From Capillimicrobium parvum (GTDB taxonomy: Bacteria > Actinomycetota > Thermoleophilia > Solirubrobacterales > Solirubrobacteraceae), in assembly GCF_021172045.1 (NCBI RefSeq), contig NZ_CP087164.1, positions 2,480,001-2,544,000 on the forward strand: a DNA stretch of 64,000 nucleotides, given 5' to 3'. The notes under the pieces are model-generated. The model made no database searches, was not told the DNA's origin, and saw nothing but the letters and a program-made list of their open reading frames with translations. Every line of letters starts with the position of its first letter. Within the stretch, counting starts at the first letter, position 1. The position numbers and the translations under genes were made by a program. Below are positions 9,069-17,862 of the stretch, piece after piece.

Positions 9069-10277
9069 ATGTCTGGCTGGTTGACGTCAGTGCCGCGCCG
9101 CGGTGCCGCGGTGGCCGTTCTGCTCTGCCTACCGATGTCGGTGGCTGCCTGCGGGAGCTCCGATGAGTCCCGAACGACCTCGTCGCAGCCCACGGCCGCA
9201 ACGACCGCCTCGGGTGATGGTGCGACGCAAGCCGGGGGCGGCGTCGTCGCTGACGCACAGCGGGCGCTGGACGCCGTGTCGGGTCCGACCGGGACGTTCC
9301 AACCACCGCCGACTGAAGGATCGACCCCACCCAAGGGCAAGACCATCGTCGTGGTCCCGTTCGCGCAGAGCATTCCGGGCTTTGCCGCTGCGGTCAAGGA
9401 AGCCAAAGCGGCAGCGCAGAAGCTCGGGTGGCAGGTCCGGGTCGTCGATGGGAAGTTCTCACCGAACGCAATGTTGGCCGGCGTCCGCGACGCGGTCACC
9501 TCGAAGGCGGATGGTGTGATCACCATGGGTCCCGACTGCCCCGCGATCAAGGCGGCGCTGCAAGAGGCCAAGGACGCCAACATCCCCGTTGTCAACATCG
9601 AGGGCCACGACTGCGACACGTTCGACCCGAGTGCGGAGCCGCTGTTCGCCTCGACGGTGGGTTACCAGGAGGGCACACTGCAGGACTGGCTGAAGACCGT
9701 CGGCAAGTTGCAGGCGGACTGGGTCATCGCGCACACCAAAGGCCAGGCCAAGGTGCTCGACGTCTTCGAAACCGACGCGCAGACGTTGAAGATCGTTCAC
9801 GACGCGTTCACGGAGGAGCTCGGCAAGTGCTCCGGCTGCAGCGTCGCCGAGACCGTCGAAGTGACCGGCGCCGACTTTGGTCCGAAGCTTCAGCAGAAGG
9901 TCCAACAGGCGCTGTTGAAGAATCCGGACGTGAACATCGTCTTCCCCTCAGGCACGGAGTCGCTGTTGTCCGCGGGGATCGCGGCCGCCGTTCGCGGTTC
10001 GCAGAACAAGCCGGTGTCGGTGGGATGGGAGTGTCAGGACGATTCCAAGTCGAACTTCCAGAACGGGATACTCGGCGCGTGTCTGAGCTACACGCCCGGC
10101 TGGGAGGCCTACGCGGCAGTCGACGCGCTCGCCAATCTCATCGCCGGTAAGACACCACGCACGGAGACCGGCATCGGCGTTCGCCTGGTCGACGCTGAGC
10201 ACAACCAGGACTTCGTGCCCTACGAGGCGCCCGTGGACTACAAGTCGGTCTACGAGAAGGCGTGGGGCGTGGGGTGA
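9069..10277 (+). CDS. ABC transporter substrate-binding lipoprotein
   Basis: 402 residues from ATG 9069, with GAGGAGG at 9054-9060. The signal peptide ends in the lipobox VAAC, followed by a serine/threonine-rich linker (residues about 25-60), so it is a surface-anchored receptor. The remainder is a type 1 periplasmic-binding domain: KTIVVVPFAQSIPGF, AAVKEAKAAAQKLGW, DGVITMGPDCPAIKAALQEA. It is the receptor most likely to serve the ATPase and permease at 12.1-14.7 kb, since all lie on one strand. A cupin and an amine oxidase sit between them, which suggests an amine or another small catabolic substrate. Confidence 0.87.
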   Translation: MSGWLTSVPRRGAAVAVLLCLPMSVAACGSSDESRTTSSQPTAATTASGDGATQAGGGVVADAQRALDAVSGPTGTFQPPPTEGSTPPKGKTIVVVPFAQSIPGFAAAVKEAKAAAQKLGWQVRVVDGKFSPNAMLAGVRDAVTSKADGVITMGPDCPAIKAALQEAKDANIPVVNIEGHDCDTFDPSAEPLFASTVGYQEGTLQDWLKTVGKLQADWVIAHTKGQAKVLDVFETDAQTLKIVHDAFTEELGKCSGCSVAETVEVTGADFGPKLQQKVQQALLKNPDVNIVFPSGTESLLSAGIAAAVRGSQNKPVSVGWECQDDSKSNFQNGILGACLSYTPGWEAYAAVDALANLIAGKTPRTETGIGVRLVDAEHNQDFVPYEAPVDYKSVYEKAWGVG

Positions 10278-10292
10278 CGTTCGCAGTCAAGT

Positions 10293-10308
10293 TCCGTAGA
10301 TCTACGGA
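10293..10308. promoter_or_regulatory. Perfect 16-base palindrome, candidate operator
   Basis: TCCGTAGATCTACGGA is a perfect palindrome 16 bases after the binding-protein stop and about 100 bases before the cupin start. There is no T-run, so an operator is more likely than a terminator. The protein that would bind it is unknown; the GAF-LuxR regulator is one candidate. Confidence 0.45.
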
Positions 10309-10409
10309 TGCATGACACCGTGGGCGCCGATACGGTCGACACGCTGGCCGTACGACGGCCGGGACCTCGTGGACTCGAGACACAGGTGGCATTGACGGAG
10401 AGGAGTCAA

Positions 10410-10769
10410 GTGAACGTGCACAGTGATGCGACGGTGCTGAAAAACGGGGACGTCCTGGGGGCATATGCCCCGTTCATGGTGGGCGACGAGCCAACGGGGC
10501 ATTTTGCGGAATTGACCGGCGCGAACTCCGCGGTACGCGCCGGCGTTTACAAGGTGAACCCGGGGGAGTACCCGGACGGCGTTCCGGTTCCCTATGAGTT
10601 CGACCGCGACGAGTACCTGTATGTGCTCGAGGGTGAGGTCGAGATCGACTTCGGCGAGTCGTCCGTCATTCGACTCAAGCCCGGCGACGGTGCGTCTTTC
10701 AGGAAGGGAAGCACGTCCATCTGGACCTTTCACGCCCCGTTCCGGAAGTTTTCGGTGGAGGTCGGCTGA
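10410..10769 (+). CDS. Cupin-domain protein (DUF861/EutQ-like)
   Basis: 119 residues from GTG 10410, chosen because GGAGAGGAG lies just upstream; the longer open frame has no extra conserved sequence. It is a single beta-barrel cupin: YVLEGEVEIDFGE then IRLKPGDGASFRKGS and WTFHAPFRKFSVEV. The typical cupin histidines are mostly absent (EYLYVLEGE instead of HxH), as in the Cupin_3 group near ureidoglycine aminohydrolase and ethanolamine-use proteins. Its stop overlaps the start of the FAD amine oxidase (TGATG), so the two are translated together and probably act on the same compound. Confidence 0.8.
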   Translation: MNVHSDATVLKNGDVLGAYAPFMVGDEPTGHFAELTGANSAVRAGVYKVNPGEYPDGVPVPYEFDRDEYLYVLEGEVEIDFGESSVIRLKPGDGASFRKGSTSIWTFHAPFRKFSVEVG

Positions 10770-12073
10770 TGGCACCGCAGCGATGCGATGTCGCCGTGAT
10801 CGGCGGCGGCTTCGCCGGACTTGCCGCCGCGCGAGAAGCCACGCACCTCGGCCACAGCGTGACCGTGGTGGAGGCCTCGGAGCGCCTCGGCGGACGAACA
10901 TGGACGGATGACGGGCTCGGCACGCGCGTCGAGCTGGGCGGGACCGACATCCATTGGCTCCAGCCGAACGCGTGGGCCGAGGTCGCGCGGTATGGTCTGC
11001 AGATCGAGGAGTTCCCGCCTCCCGAGCGAGTGCTGTACCTCCACGACGCCGCCATCCACGAAGGCACGCTGGAAGAGGTCGGCGCGCTGATGGAGAAGGC
11101 GATGACTGCGCTGTCGAAGGTGTCGCGCGAAGTCGTGCCGAGACCGCAGGATGCCGGGTGGGAGCCGAGGATCCTCGACTACGACCGCTTGACGCTGGGC
11201 GCGTTCCTTGACGAGCTGGCGCTGCAGCCCCTCGAGCGTGACGTCACGACCTCGTTCTGGTCGGCCGCCTGTCAGGCGCCGTTGGAGGAAGTCGGGATGG
11301 TGCTTGCGCTCCGGTGGCTCGCCCTGGCTGGGTGGGACTGGGAGGTGATGCTCGACGTCATCTCGCGCTACAAGCTCGTCGGCGGAATGGGCCGGCTCTC
11401 GACGGCCATCGCGGCCGAGTCCCACGCGGCCTTCGCGATGAATGCCCGTGTGGCCGCGGTGCGCTCGAACGGCGACGGCGTCGAGGTCATCACCGAGGAC
11501 GGCGCTCCCATCCTCGCGCGAGCCGTCGTGTGCGCGGTCCCGCTCAATGTCCTGAACGGGATCCGGTTCGACCCCGGCCTGCCCGGCGGGCTCGCGGAAC
11601 TCGCCGGCGAAGGCCAGCTCTCGCGGGGCCTCAAGGTCGTCTGTCGCATCAAGGGGGACCGCGCGCCCTATGTGTGCCTTGCGCCGGAGGGCGCGCCGTT
11701 CGTCTGGATGCAGTACGACCGCCCTGTGGACGGCGACCACATCGCCGTCGCGTTCGGCGCCGACGCGCGGGCCGTGGACGGCTCGTCGCCCGGGGCGGTT
11801 CAGGTCGCGCTGCGCCAGTGGCTGCCGGACGTCGAGGTGGTCGATGTCGCGTACCACGACTGGACGCGGGACGAGCACTTCAAAGGCACCTGGGCGGTTC
11901 CGCGCCCGGGCCAGCTGTCGCGGCAGGTCCGCGTGATCGCTGAACAGGCCGGTCCGGTGTTCTTCGCGGGGGCAGACCTCGCTCCCGGCGCCTACGGCCT
12001 GATCGACGGAGCGCTTGCGACGGGAATCCGTGCGGGCCGGAGCGCCGCGGCCTTCCTCGGCGCTCAACGGTGA
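10769..12073 (+). CDS. FAD-dependent amine oxidase (monoamine oxidase family)
   Basis: 434 residues. The N-terminal dinucleotide fold reads VAVIGGGFAGLAAAREA and is followed by VVEASERLGGRTWT, the FAD-binding signature of flavin monoamine oxidases and polyamine oxidases. The C-terminal FAD segment is VFFAGADLAPGAYGLIDGAL. The family oxidises an amine C-N bond to an imine, releasing the aldehyde after hydrolysis and making H2O2. The product aldehyde could feed the aldehyde dehydrogenase of the divergent operon; this is inference. Its start overlaps the cupin stop. The ABC ATPase gene begins 54 bases later. Confidence 0.88.
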   Translation: MAPQRCDVAVIGGGFAGLAAAREATHLGHSVTVVEASERLGGRTWTDDGLGTRVELGGTDIHWLQPNAWAEVARYGLQIEEFPPPERVLYLHDAAIHEGTLEEVGALMEKAMTALSKVSREVVPRPQDAGWEPRILDYDRLTLGAFLDELALQPLERDVTTSFWSAACQAPLEEVGMVLALRWLALAGWDWEVMLDVISRYKLVGGMGRLSTAIAAESHAAFAMNARVAAVRSNGDGVEVITEDGAPILARAVVCAVPLNVLNGIRFDPGLPGGLAELAGEGQLSRGLKVVCRIKGDRAPYVCLAPEGAPFVWMQYDRPVDGDHIAVAFGADARAVDGSSPGAVQVALRQWLPDVEVVDVAYHDWTRDEHFKGTWAVPRPGQLSRQVRVIAEQAGPVFFAGADLAPGAYGLIDGALATGIRAGRSAAAFLGAQR

Positions 12074-12127
12074 ACCTCCGGTCTCGCCCGTTGGCGATGG
12101 TTCTTCGTCGGGCCCAGGGCGTCGATC

Positions 12128-13687
12128 ATGCTCGTCGTTGAAGGCGTGCCGCGGCCGGATGGGCCTGATGCGCAGCAGATCGTGCTGCGGATCGAGGGCA
12201 TGTCGAAGACGTTCGGGGCGACGCGGGCGCTGGTCGATGTGTCGTTCGGCCTGGAGCGGGGGACGATCCATGCGTTGCTGGGGGGCAACGGGAGCGGTAA
12301 GTCGACGTTGATCAAGATCCTGGCGGGGGTGCAGCCGGCGGATGCGGGGCGGATCTTCGTGGGTGACAGTGAGTTCGACGCGACGAGCATCACGCCGGAT
12401 GTGTCGCGTGAGGCGAATCTGCGGTTTGTTCATCAGCAGAACTCGACGTTCGGGGCGTTGAGCGTCGCGGAGAACCTGCATATCGGGCGGGGGTTTGAGA
12501 CGGATGCAGCGGGGCGGATCGCGTGGTCGCGGGTGCGGCGGCGCACGCAGGCGCTGCTGGATCGGTTTCAGATCCATGCGCGTCCGGATCAGCTGGTCAG
12601 CGAGCTTGGGCGTGCGACGCAGACGATGTTGGCGATCGCGCGGGCGTTGCAGGATCAGGAGGATGCGCACACCGGGATCCTGGTCCTCGACGAGCCGACG
12701 TCGTCGTTGCCGGCCGTGGAGGTCGATCTGTTGTTCGATGCGCTGCGGCGCTATGCGGCGGAGGGGCAGACGATCATGTTCGTCACGCATCGCTTCGATG
12801 AGGTGCTCGAGATCGCCGACAGGGCGACGATGCTGCGCGACGGGCGGTTCGTGGCGACGGTTGCTCGGGGTGAGATGACCGAGGACGGGCTCGTCGAGCT
12901 GATGGTGGGGCGGGCGCTGGCGCGCGAGAGCGGGGTGGCCGAGGCGACGCCGACGGGTGAGGTGGTGCTCACGTGTGAGGGGTTGCGGGGCGGGGCGTTG
13001 CGCGACGTGAGCTTCTCGTTGCGCAAGGGCGAGATCCTCGGGATCGCGGGGCTGCTGGGGTCAGGGCGGTCGACGCTCTTGCAGACCTTGTTCGGACTCA
13101 CGCGGCCGGAGGAGGGGCAGATGACGCTTGGTGGCCGGCCGTTGGCGCCCGAGACGCCGCGGGCGGCGATGCGGGCGGGCCTGGCCTATGTGCCCGAGGA
13201 CCGCGTGCAGCACGGGGCGTTTTTGGAGCTGCCGGTGACCGACAACATCGGGCTGACCGTGCTGGGCCGCTACTTCCGCCACGGGGTCTTTCATCATCGC
13301 GCCGAGCGGGCCGACAGCCGGCGGGTGATGTCGGAGTTCCTGGTCAAGGCGTCCTCGGAGCGGGCGCGGTTCGGGTCGCTGTCGGGCGGCAACCAGCAGA
13401 AGGTGATCCTGGCGCGGTGGCTGCGCCGCGAGCCCCGGATCCTGCTGCTCGACGAACCGACGCAGGGTGTGGACGTCGGCGCTCGGATGGAGCTCTATGG
13501 GCTCATCCGCGAGGCGACGATGCGCGGCACGAGCGTGATCGTGGTGTCGTCGGAGTTCGAGGAGCTCGAGCGGTTGTGTGAGCGGGTGCTCGTGCTGCAA
13601 CGCGGCCGGGTCACCGCGGAGATACGTGGAGACGACCTACAAGCGGACCGGCTCGAGCAGCTCGTCCAGGGAGGAACCGATCGATGA
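12128..13687 (+). CDS. ABC transporter ATP-binding protein, two nucleotide-binding domains (RbsA/MglA-like)
   Basis: 519 residues with two ATPase domains. Domain 1 has Walker A GGNGSGKST and Walker B ILVLDEPTSSL, but its signature is degenerate (SELGRATQTM). Domain 2 has a weak Walker A (LGSGRSTLL), a good signature LSGGNQQKVILARW and LLLDEPTQGVDVG. This split of roles is usual in the sugar-type CUT2 importers. The start is uncertain because no strong ribosome site precedes ATG 12128. The base composition of the first third (runs of GCGGGG, GATGCGG) looks different from the neighbours. The stop overlaps the permease start (ATGA). Confidence 0.92.
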   Translation: MLVVEGVPRPDGPDAQQIVLRIEGMSKTFGATRALVDVSFGLERGTIHALLGGNGSGKSTLIKILAGVQPADAGRIFVGDSEFDATSITPDVSREANLRFVHQQNSTFGALSVAENLHIGRGFETDAAGRIAWSRVRRRTQALLDRFQIHARPDQLVSELGRATQTMLAIARALQDQEDAHTGILVLDEPTSSLPAVEVDLLFDALRRYAAEGQTIMFVTHRFDEVLEIADRATMLRDGRFVATVARGEMTEDGLVELMVGRALARESGVAEATPTGEVVLTCEGLRGGALRDVSFSLRKGEILGIAGLLGSGRSTLLQTLFGLTRPEEGQMTLGGRPLAPETPRAAMRAGLAYVPEDRVQHGAFLELPVTDNIGLTVLGRYFRHGVFHHRAERADSRRVMSEFLVKASSERARFGSLSGGNQQKVILARWLRREPRILLLDEPTQGVDVGARMELYGLIREATMRGTSVIVVSSEFEELERLCERVLVLQRGRVTAEIRGDDLQADRLEQLVQGGTDR

Positions 13688-14706
13688 GTACCACCGAACG
13701 GGCCCAAGCGCCTGAGGGGCCGGTGGCGGCGGCGCCACGAAGGGAGCGCGAGGGACGCGTCGTCGGCTTCTTCGAGGCCTATGCGCTGGTCATCCTGCTC
13801 GGCGTCGTCATCATCTTCTTCTCGTTGTACTCCAAGACGTCGGACACGTTTCCGACGGTGGGCAACTTCCAGGCGGTCGTCGGCAACCAGGCGGTCGTCG
13901 CGATCGTCGCGCTTGCCGCGCTGATCCCGATCGCCTGCAACGAGTGGGACCTCTCGGTCGGCGCGACGGCCGGCGTCTCGTCGATCTACGTGGCCAGCGC
14001 CATGTCCAGCGGCACCCCGGTGCTGGTGGCCATCTTGCTCGGCCTCGGCATCGGTCTGGTCGTCGGCCTCTTTAACGCGGTCGTCGTCACCCGGTTCGGC
14101 GTCAACGGGATCATCGCGACGCTCGGCACCGCCACCTTGCTGGCGGGCGTGACCCAGGCCAAGACCGGCGGCGTGGCCATCGTGGCGAACATTCCCAACA
14201 GCGTCGTGAGCTTCGGTTCGGGCAACTGGCTGGGCATCCCGAAGGCGGGATGGCTGCTGATCGTCATCACGCTCGGCGTCTACTACCTGCTCAACCACAC
14301 GCCGTTCGGTCGCTATGTCTACGCCGTTGGCGCCAACCCCGACGCCGCCCGGCTCGTCGGTCTGCGCTCCAACCGGCTGATTGGGTGGTCGTTCGTGGCC
14401 GCCGGCGTGCTGGCCGGAGGCGCGGGAGCGCTCCAGGTCGCCCGTGCCGGAGGCGCCGATCCGCGCGTGGGCGAGCAGTTCACCCTACCCGCCCTGGCGG
14501 CGGCGTTCCTGAGCGCTGCGGCGATCCAGCCCGGCCGCTACAACGTCTGGGGCACGATCGTGGCGATTTTCTTCCTCGCCGCGCTCAACGCCGGACTCAA
14601 CCTCGCCGGCTCGCAGGACTACATCACCAACTTCGTCAACGGAGCCGCGCTGATCATCGGCGTGGGACTTGCGGCCTACCTCGGACGCAAGCGAAAGGGC
14701 GCGTAA
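13684..14706 (+). CDS. ABC transporter permease (RbsC/BPD_transp_2 family)
   Basis: 340 residues with roughly nine to ten hydrophobic segments starting near residue 30 (YALVILLGVVIIFFSLY). The conserved family regions include IACNEWDLSVGATAGVSS, GLFNAVVVTRFGVNGIIATL and the cytoplasmic GANPDAARLVGLRSNRL loop that contacts the ATPase. It forms a homodimeric channel for the ATPase encoded just upstream, with which it overlaps by four bases. Together with the lipoprotein at 9069-10277 it makes a complete importer of the CUT2 type. Such importers also carry non-sugar ligands, so the substrate is open. Confidence 0.92.
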   Translation: MSTTERAQAPEGPVAAAPRREREGRVVGFFEAYALVILLGVVIIFFSLYSKTSDTFPTVGNFQAVVGNQAVVAIVALAALIPIACNEWDLSVGATAGVSSIYVASAMSSGTPVLVAILLGLGIGLVVGLFNAVVVTRFGVNGIIATLGTATLLAGVTQAKTGGVAIVANIPNSVVSFGSGNWLGIPKAGWLLIVITLGVYYLLNHTPFGRYVYAVGANPDAARLVGLRSNRLIGWSFVAAGVLAGGAGALQVARAGGADPRVGEQFTLPALAAAFLSAAAIQPGRYNVWGTIVAIFFLAALNAGLNLAGSQDYITNFVNGAALIIGVGLAAYLGRKRKGA

Positions 14707-14771
14707 TCGCAGCGATGCCCGCGTGGCTGCCGCGACCGCTGCCCCGGCAATCGGCTGGGAATCTCTCGACG

Positions 14772-15014
14772 TCAGCTCGACGAGGCGTTCGTCGGCGCAT
14801 GCGGATTCGAGACGATCCATGCGGCGAGCTGCACGCGGTTCGTCATGCCCAGCTTCGTCAGGATGTGGCCCAGGTGGCTCTCGGCAGTGCGCCGGCTGAT
14901 CGTCAGGGCACCAGCGATCTCTCGGTTGGTCATCCCCTTGGCGACGAGCTCGGCCACTTGCCGTTCGCGACGCGTGAGTCGAGGTTCTGACGAGTGAGGG
15001 TCAGGCCATCGTGA
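14772..15014 (-). pseudogene. LuxR-type HTH domain fragment
   Basis: A minus-strand frame encodes [20 protein letters not shown] followed by [17 protein letters not shown], a complete LuxR-type DNA-binding domain ending in TGA at 14772. Upstream the frame closes at 15015 after about 80 codons, and no ATG exists; the only start is a GTG inside the HTH. The sensor part is missing, so this is most likely the tail of a lost regulator gene, cut where the divergent molybdoenzyme gene begins. A free-standing HTH protein cannot be excluded. Confidence 0.6.
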
Positions 15015-15042
15015 TCACCGGAGCGGCCGGCGGGAGCGCACG

Positions 15043-17376
15043 ATGAGGCTCGGTCCGGCAGCCCATCACGGCGAGAGCATTCACCGGGTCGTGACGGCCC
15101 AGCACTGGGGAAGATACGTCGTCACCAGCGTCGATGGCCGGATCGTCTCCGTCGAGCCCGTCGCCGGTGACCCGGAGCCGTCGTCGATCGGGTACGGCAT
15201 GGTCGGCGCCCTGGAGGGTGATGTCCGCATCACGCGGCCGATGGTGCGTGAAGGCTGGCTCGAGCGCGGGCCGGGCCCGGCCGGCGGCGGGCGAGGCAGC
15301 GAGCCGTTCGTCGAGGTGTCCTGGGACCGCGCGCTCGACCTGGTCGCCGATCAGCTGCGCCGGGTGCATGCCGAGAGCGGCGGGGCCGCGGTGTACGGCG
15401 GGTCGTACGGGTGGGGCAGCGCCGGCCGGTTTCACCATCCCCAGTCCCAGCTGCACCGGTTCCTCGCGATGGCCGGCGGCTACACGGACTCCGTCGGGTC
15501 CTACAGCGTCGCCGCAATGGAGGCGATCCTCCCGCACGTGATCGGCGGCGCCCCGATGAGCATCTGGTCGCGGGGGCCGCTGTGGTCGGCGATCGCGGCC
15601 GACGGGGAGCTGGTGGTGTGCTTCGGAGGCCTGGCGCGCAAGAACGCCGACATCAATCCCGGCGGAGTCGGACGCCACGAGTCCGCCGTCTGGCAGCGGC
15701 GCTGCCGCGCCGCGGGCGTGCGCTTCGTCAACGTCTCGCCGCTCGCAGACGACGTCGACCCGGATCTGAATCCGGAGTGGGTCGCGATCCGCCCCGGAAC
15801 AGATGCCGCGCTCATGCTCGCGCTGTCGTGCGAGATCGTGCGCCTCGGCCTGCACGATCGCGATTTCCTCGAGCGCTGGTGCACCGGGGCCGATGTGCTC
15901 ATCGATCATCTCCTCGGCAGGAGCGACGGGATCCTCAGGGACGCCGATTGGGCGTCCTCGATCTGCGACGTCGAGGCGCACACGATCCGGTCTCTGGCCC
16001 GCCGGATCGCCACCTGCCGGACCGTCGTCAATGCCAGCTGGTCCATCCAGCGCCAACGGCACGGGGAGCAGACGTACTGGGCCGCGGTCGCGCTGGCCGC
16101 CGTATCCGGATCGCTGGGGCGACCCGGTGGCGGGTTGGCCGCGGGACTCGGCATCACGCAGATCGGCGTGCATGGGATGCGTGAGCCCATCGCCGCCTTC
16201 GCCACTCCGGGAAATCCCGTTGAGGAGCAGGTGCCGGTCGCTCGGATCGCCGATGCGCTTCTGCATCCCGGCACGACCTACGACTTCAACGGCCGGCGCA
16301 GGACGTACCCGCACTTGCGACTGGTCTACTGGGCGGGCGGCAACCCGTTCCACCACCATCAGGACCTCAACCGGCTGGTCCGGGCCTGGCAGCAGCCCGA
16401 GACCGTCGTCGTACACGACTCCTTCTGGAACCCGCTGTGCAAGCACGCCGACATCGTGCTGCCGGTCGCGACGTCACTCGAGCGCGACGATCTCGCCATC
16501 GGCATCATGGACCCCGTCCTCACCGCGTCGCCGCGGGCCGTCGAGCCACCGGACGGCGTACGCACCGACTATGCGGTGCTATCCGGGCTGGCTGCGCGCC
16601 TGGGGTTCGAGGAGGCATTCACGGAGGGACGCGACGCCGAGGCATGGGTCCGAGAGCTCTACGAGCGGACCAGGACATCGCTCCGGCGGTCGGCGGAGAT
16701 CGAGCTGCCGAGCTTCGACGCCTTCTGGGAGATGGGGGAGATCGTGCTGCCGACTCCTCCTCGTCCTGTCGAGCTCTCGTTCGAGGGGTTGCGATCGGGC
16801 CTGCCCCTCGACACCCCATCCGGCCGCATCGAGCTGTTCTCGGAGACCATCGCCTCCTTCGGGTACGACGACTGCCCCGGGCATCCGACATGGCTCGAGC
16901 CCGAGGAGTGGCTGGGAGCCGCCGGGCCGGCCTCGGGCGCGCTGCACCTGCTCTCCAACCAGCCGAGGACCCGTCTGCACAGCCAGTACGACCACGGCAG
17001 CCACAGCCGCGGGGCGAAGGTCCAGCAGCGCGAACCCGTCCGGATCCATCCCGATGACGCGGCACAGCGCGGGATCGCCGACGGAGACGTCGTCCTGCTG
17101 CACAACGACCGCGGGCGCTGTCTGGCCGGCGCGGTGCTCGATGACCGGTTGCGGCGCGGGGTGATCGTGCTCTCCACCGGCGCCTGGTATGACGCGGAGC
17201 GCCCCGGGGGGCTGGAGGTCCACGGCAACCCCAACGTGCTGACCGCGGACATCGGGTCGTCCAAGCTGGCCCAAGGCCCGACCTCGGGGAACACGCTCGT
17301 GTGGATGGAGCGGTTCGCCGGCCGTCCGCCGGTCAGGGCGTTCAGCCCGCCGTCGATACGCCCACACGCCACGTGA
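15043..17376 (+). CDS. Molybdopterin-dependent oxidoreductase, DMSO/TMAO reductase (BisC) type
   Basis: 777 residues, the size of single-subunit S- and N-oxide reductases. There is no N-terminal cysteine motif for an iron-sulfur cluster. A serine in the place of the molybdenum ligand is visible in GSYSVAA (S155), after YGWGSAGRFHHPQSQLHRFL, a region typical of DmsA/TorA/BisC enzymes. The C-terminal bis-MGD-binding segment reads LHLLSNQPRTRLHSQYD. I see no twin-arginine signal, so the enzyme is probably cytoplasmic, as for BisC. It may reduce a sulfoxide or N-oxide, which would fit a locus with a sulfone-type monooxygenase, but that link is inference. No electron-transfer partner is adjacent. 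Confidence 0.88.
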   Translation: MRLGPAAHHGESIHRVVTAQHWGRYVVTSVDGRIVSVEPVAGDPEPSSIGYGMVGALEGDVRITRPMVREGWLERGPGPAGGGRGSEPFVEVSWDRALDLVADQLRRVHAESGGAAVYGGSYGWGSAGRFHHPQSQLHRFLAMAGGYTDSVGSYSVAAMEAILPHVIGGAPMSIWSRGPLWSAIAADGELVVCFGGLARKNADINPGGVGRHESAVWQRRCRAAGVRFVNVSPLADDVDPDLNPEWVAIRPGTDAALMLALSCEIVRLGLHDRDFLERWCTGADVLIDHLLGRSDGILRDADWASSICDVEAHTIRSLARRIATCRTVVNASWSIQRQRHGEQTYWAAVALAAVSGSLGRPGGGLAAGLGITQIGVHGMREPIAAFATPGNPVEEQVPVARIADALLHPGTTYDFNGRRRTYPHLRLVYWAGGNPFHHHQDLNRLVRAWQQPETVVVHDSFWNPLCKHADIVLPVATSLERDDLAIGIMDPVLTASPRAVEPPDGVRTDYAVLSGLAARLGFEEAFTEGRDAEAWVRELYERTRTSLRRSAEIELPSFDAFWEMGEIVLPTPPRPVELSFEGLRSGLPLDTPSGRIELFSETIASFGYDDCPGHPTWLEPEEWLGAAGPASGALHLLSNQPRTRLHSQYDHGSHSRGAKVQQREPVRIHPDDAAQRGIADGDVVLLHNDRGRCLAGAVLDDRLRRGVIVLSTGAWYDAERPGGLEVHGNPNVLTADIGSSKLAQGPTSGNTLVWMERFAGRPPVRAFSPPSIRPHAT

Positions 17377-17862
17377 TCGAGAAGCGCGTCCCCAACCGCC
17401 CCCCGGCGTGCTGCGGGGTCGGAGCTGAGTAGCGGCAGTAGCTCGATGTCGCTGTGGTGGAGGGCGCGAGCTCCTCGATGACTTGGCGGTGGTGCTGTTG
17501 GCGGCCGTGGTGGAATGCGTGGTCGTACGGGCCACACTCACAGAGACGGTGACCGACGGGGCGGTTGGCGGAGTCAACATGAGTTGACTTGCGTGTCGCG
17601 TCCCTGCGCTTGGGACAGCAAATCCTGCCCGTCTAGGAGGTGCGCACCGCCGCTACAACGGTGATGATCCCGTCATGCACCAACCGAATCTCGATCACGA
17701 TCATCTCGGTTCGAGCGCGGGATGCCCGGTCTTGGCCAGCGTCGTACTGGTCGGTCGCAGTGAGCGGCGAGCGAGGATATGCCCCGCCGCCCCGCCCCGC
17801 CGCGCGCGGCGCCATCATGGGCTGAGTCGGTGCCGCACTCTGTGCGTGGGGCGTAACGGGCG
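17377..17862. other. Intergenic stretch without a recognisable gene
   Basis: About 490 bases between the molybdoenzyme and the phosphoribulokinase. Open frames are short and show no family signal. A minus-strand frame (17633-17818) ends in a plausible beta-rich tail (EMIVIEIRLVHDG) but has an arginine-rich, non-protein-like start. The only clear structure is the palindrome listed separately. Confidence 0.45.
17572..17589. promoter_or_regulatory. Inverted repeat AGTCAAC-N4-GTTGACT, candidate operator
   Basis: Two perfect 7-base arms separated by ATGA. There is no following T-run, so a repressor site is likelier than a terminator. It lies about 275 bases before the phosphoribulokinase start. 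A regulator is not identifiable; the truncated LysR gene downstream is one possibility. Confidence 0.4.

Noticed and set aside
10730-12790. 686-codon minus-strand open frame over the amine oxidase and ABC ATPase
   Set aside because: Arginine-rich, no recognisable domain; both plus-strand genes are clear family members.
15001-16446. 481-codon minus-strand open frame over the molybdoenzyme
   Set aside because: A mirror of the real gene's codon pattern, without motifs.
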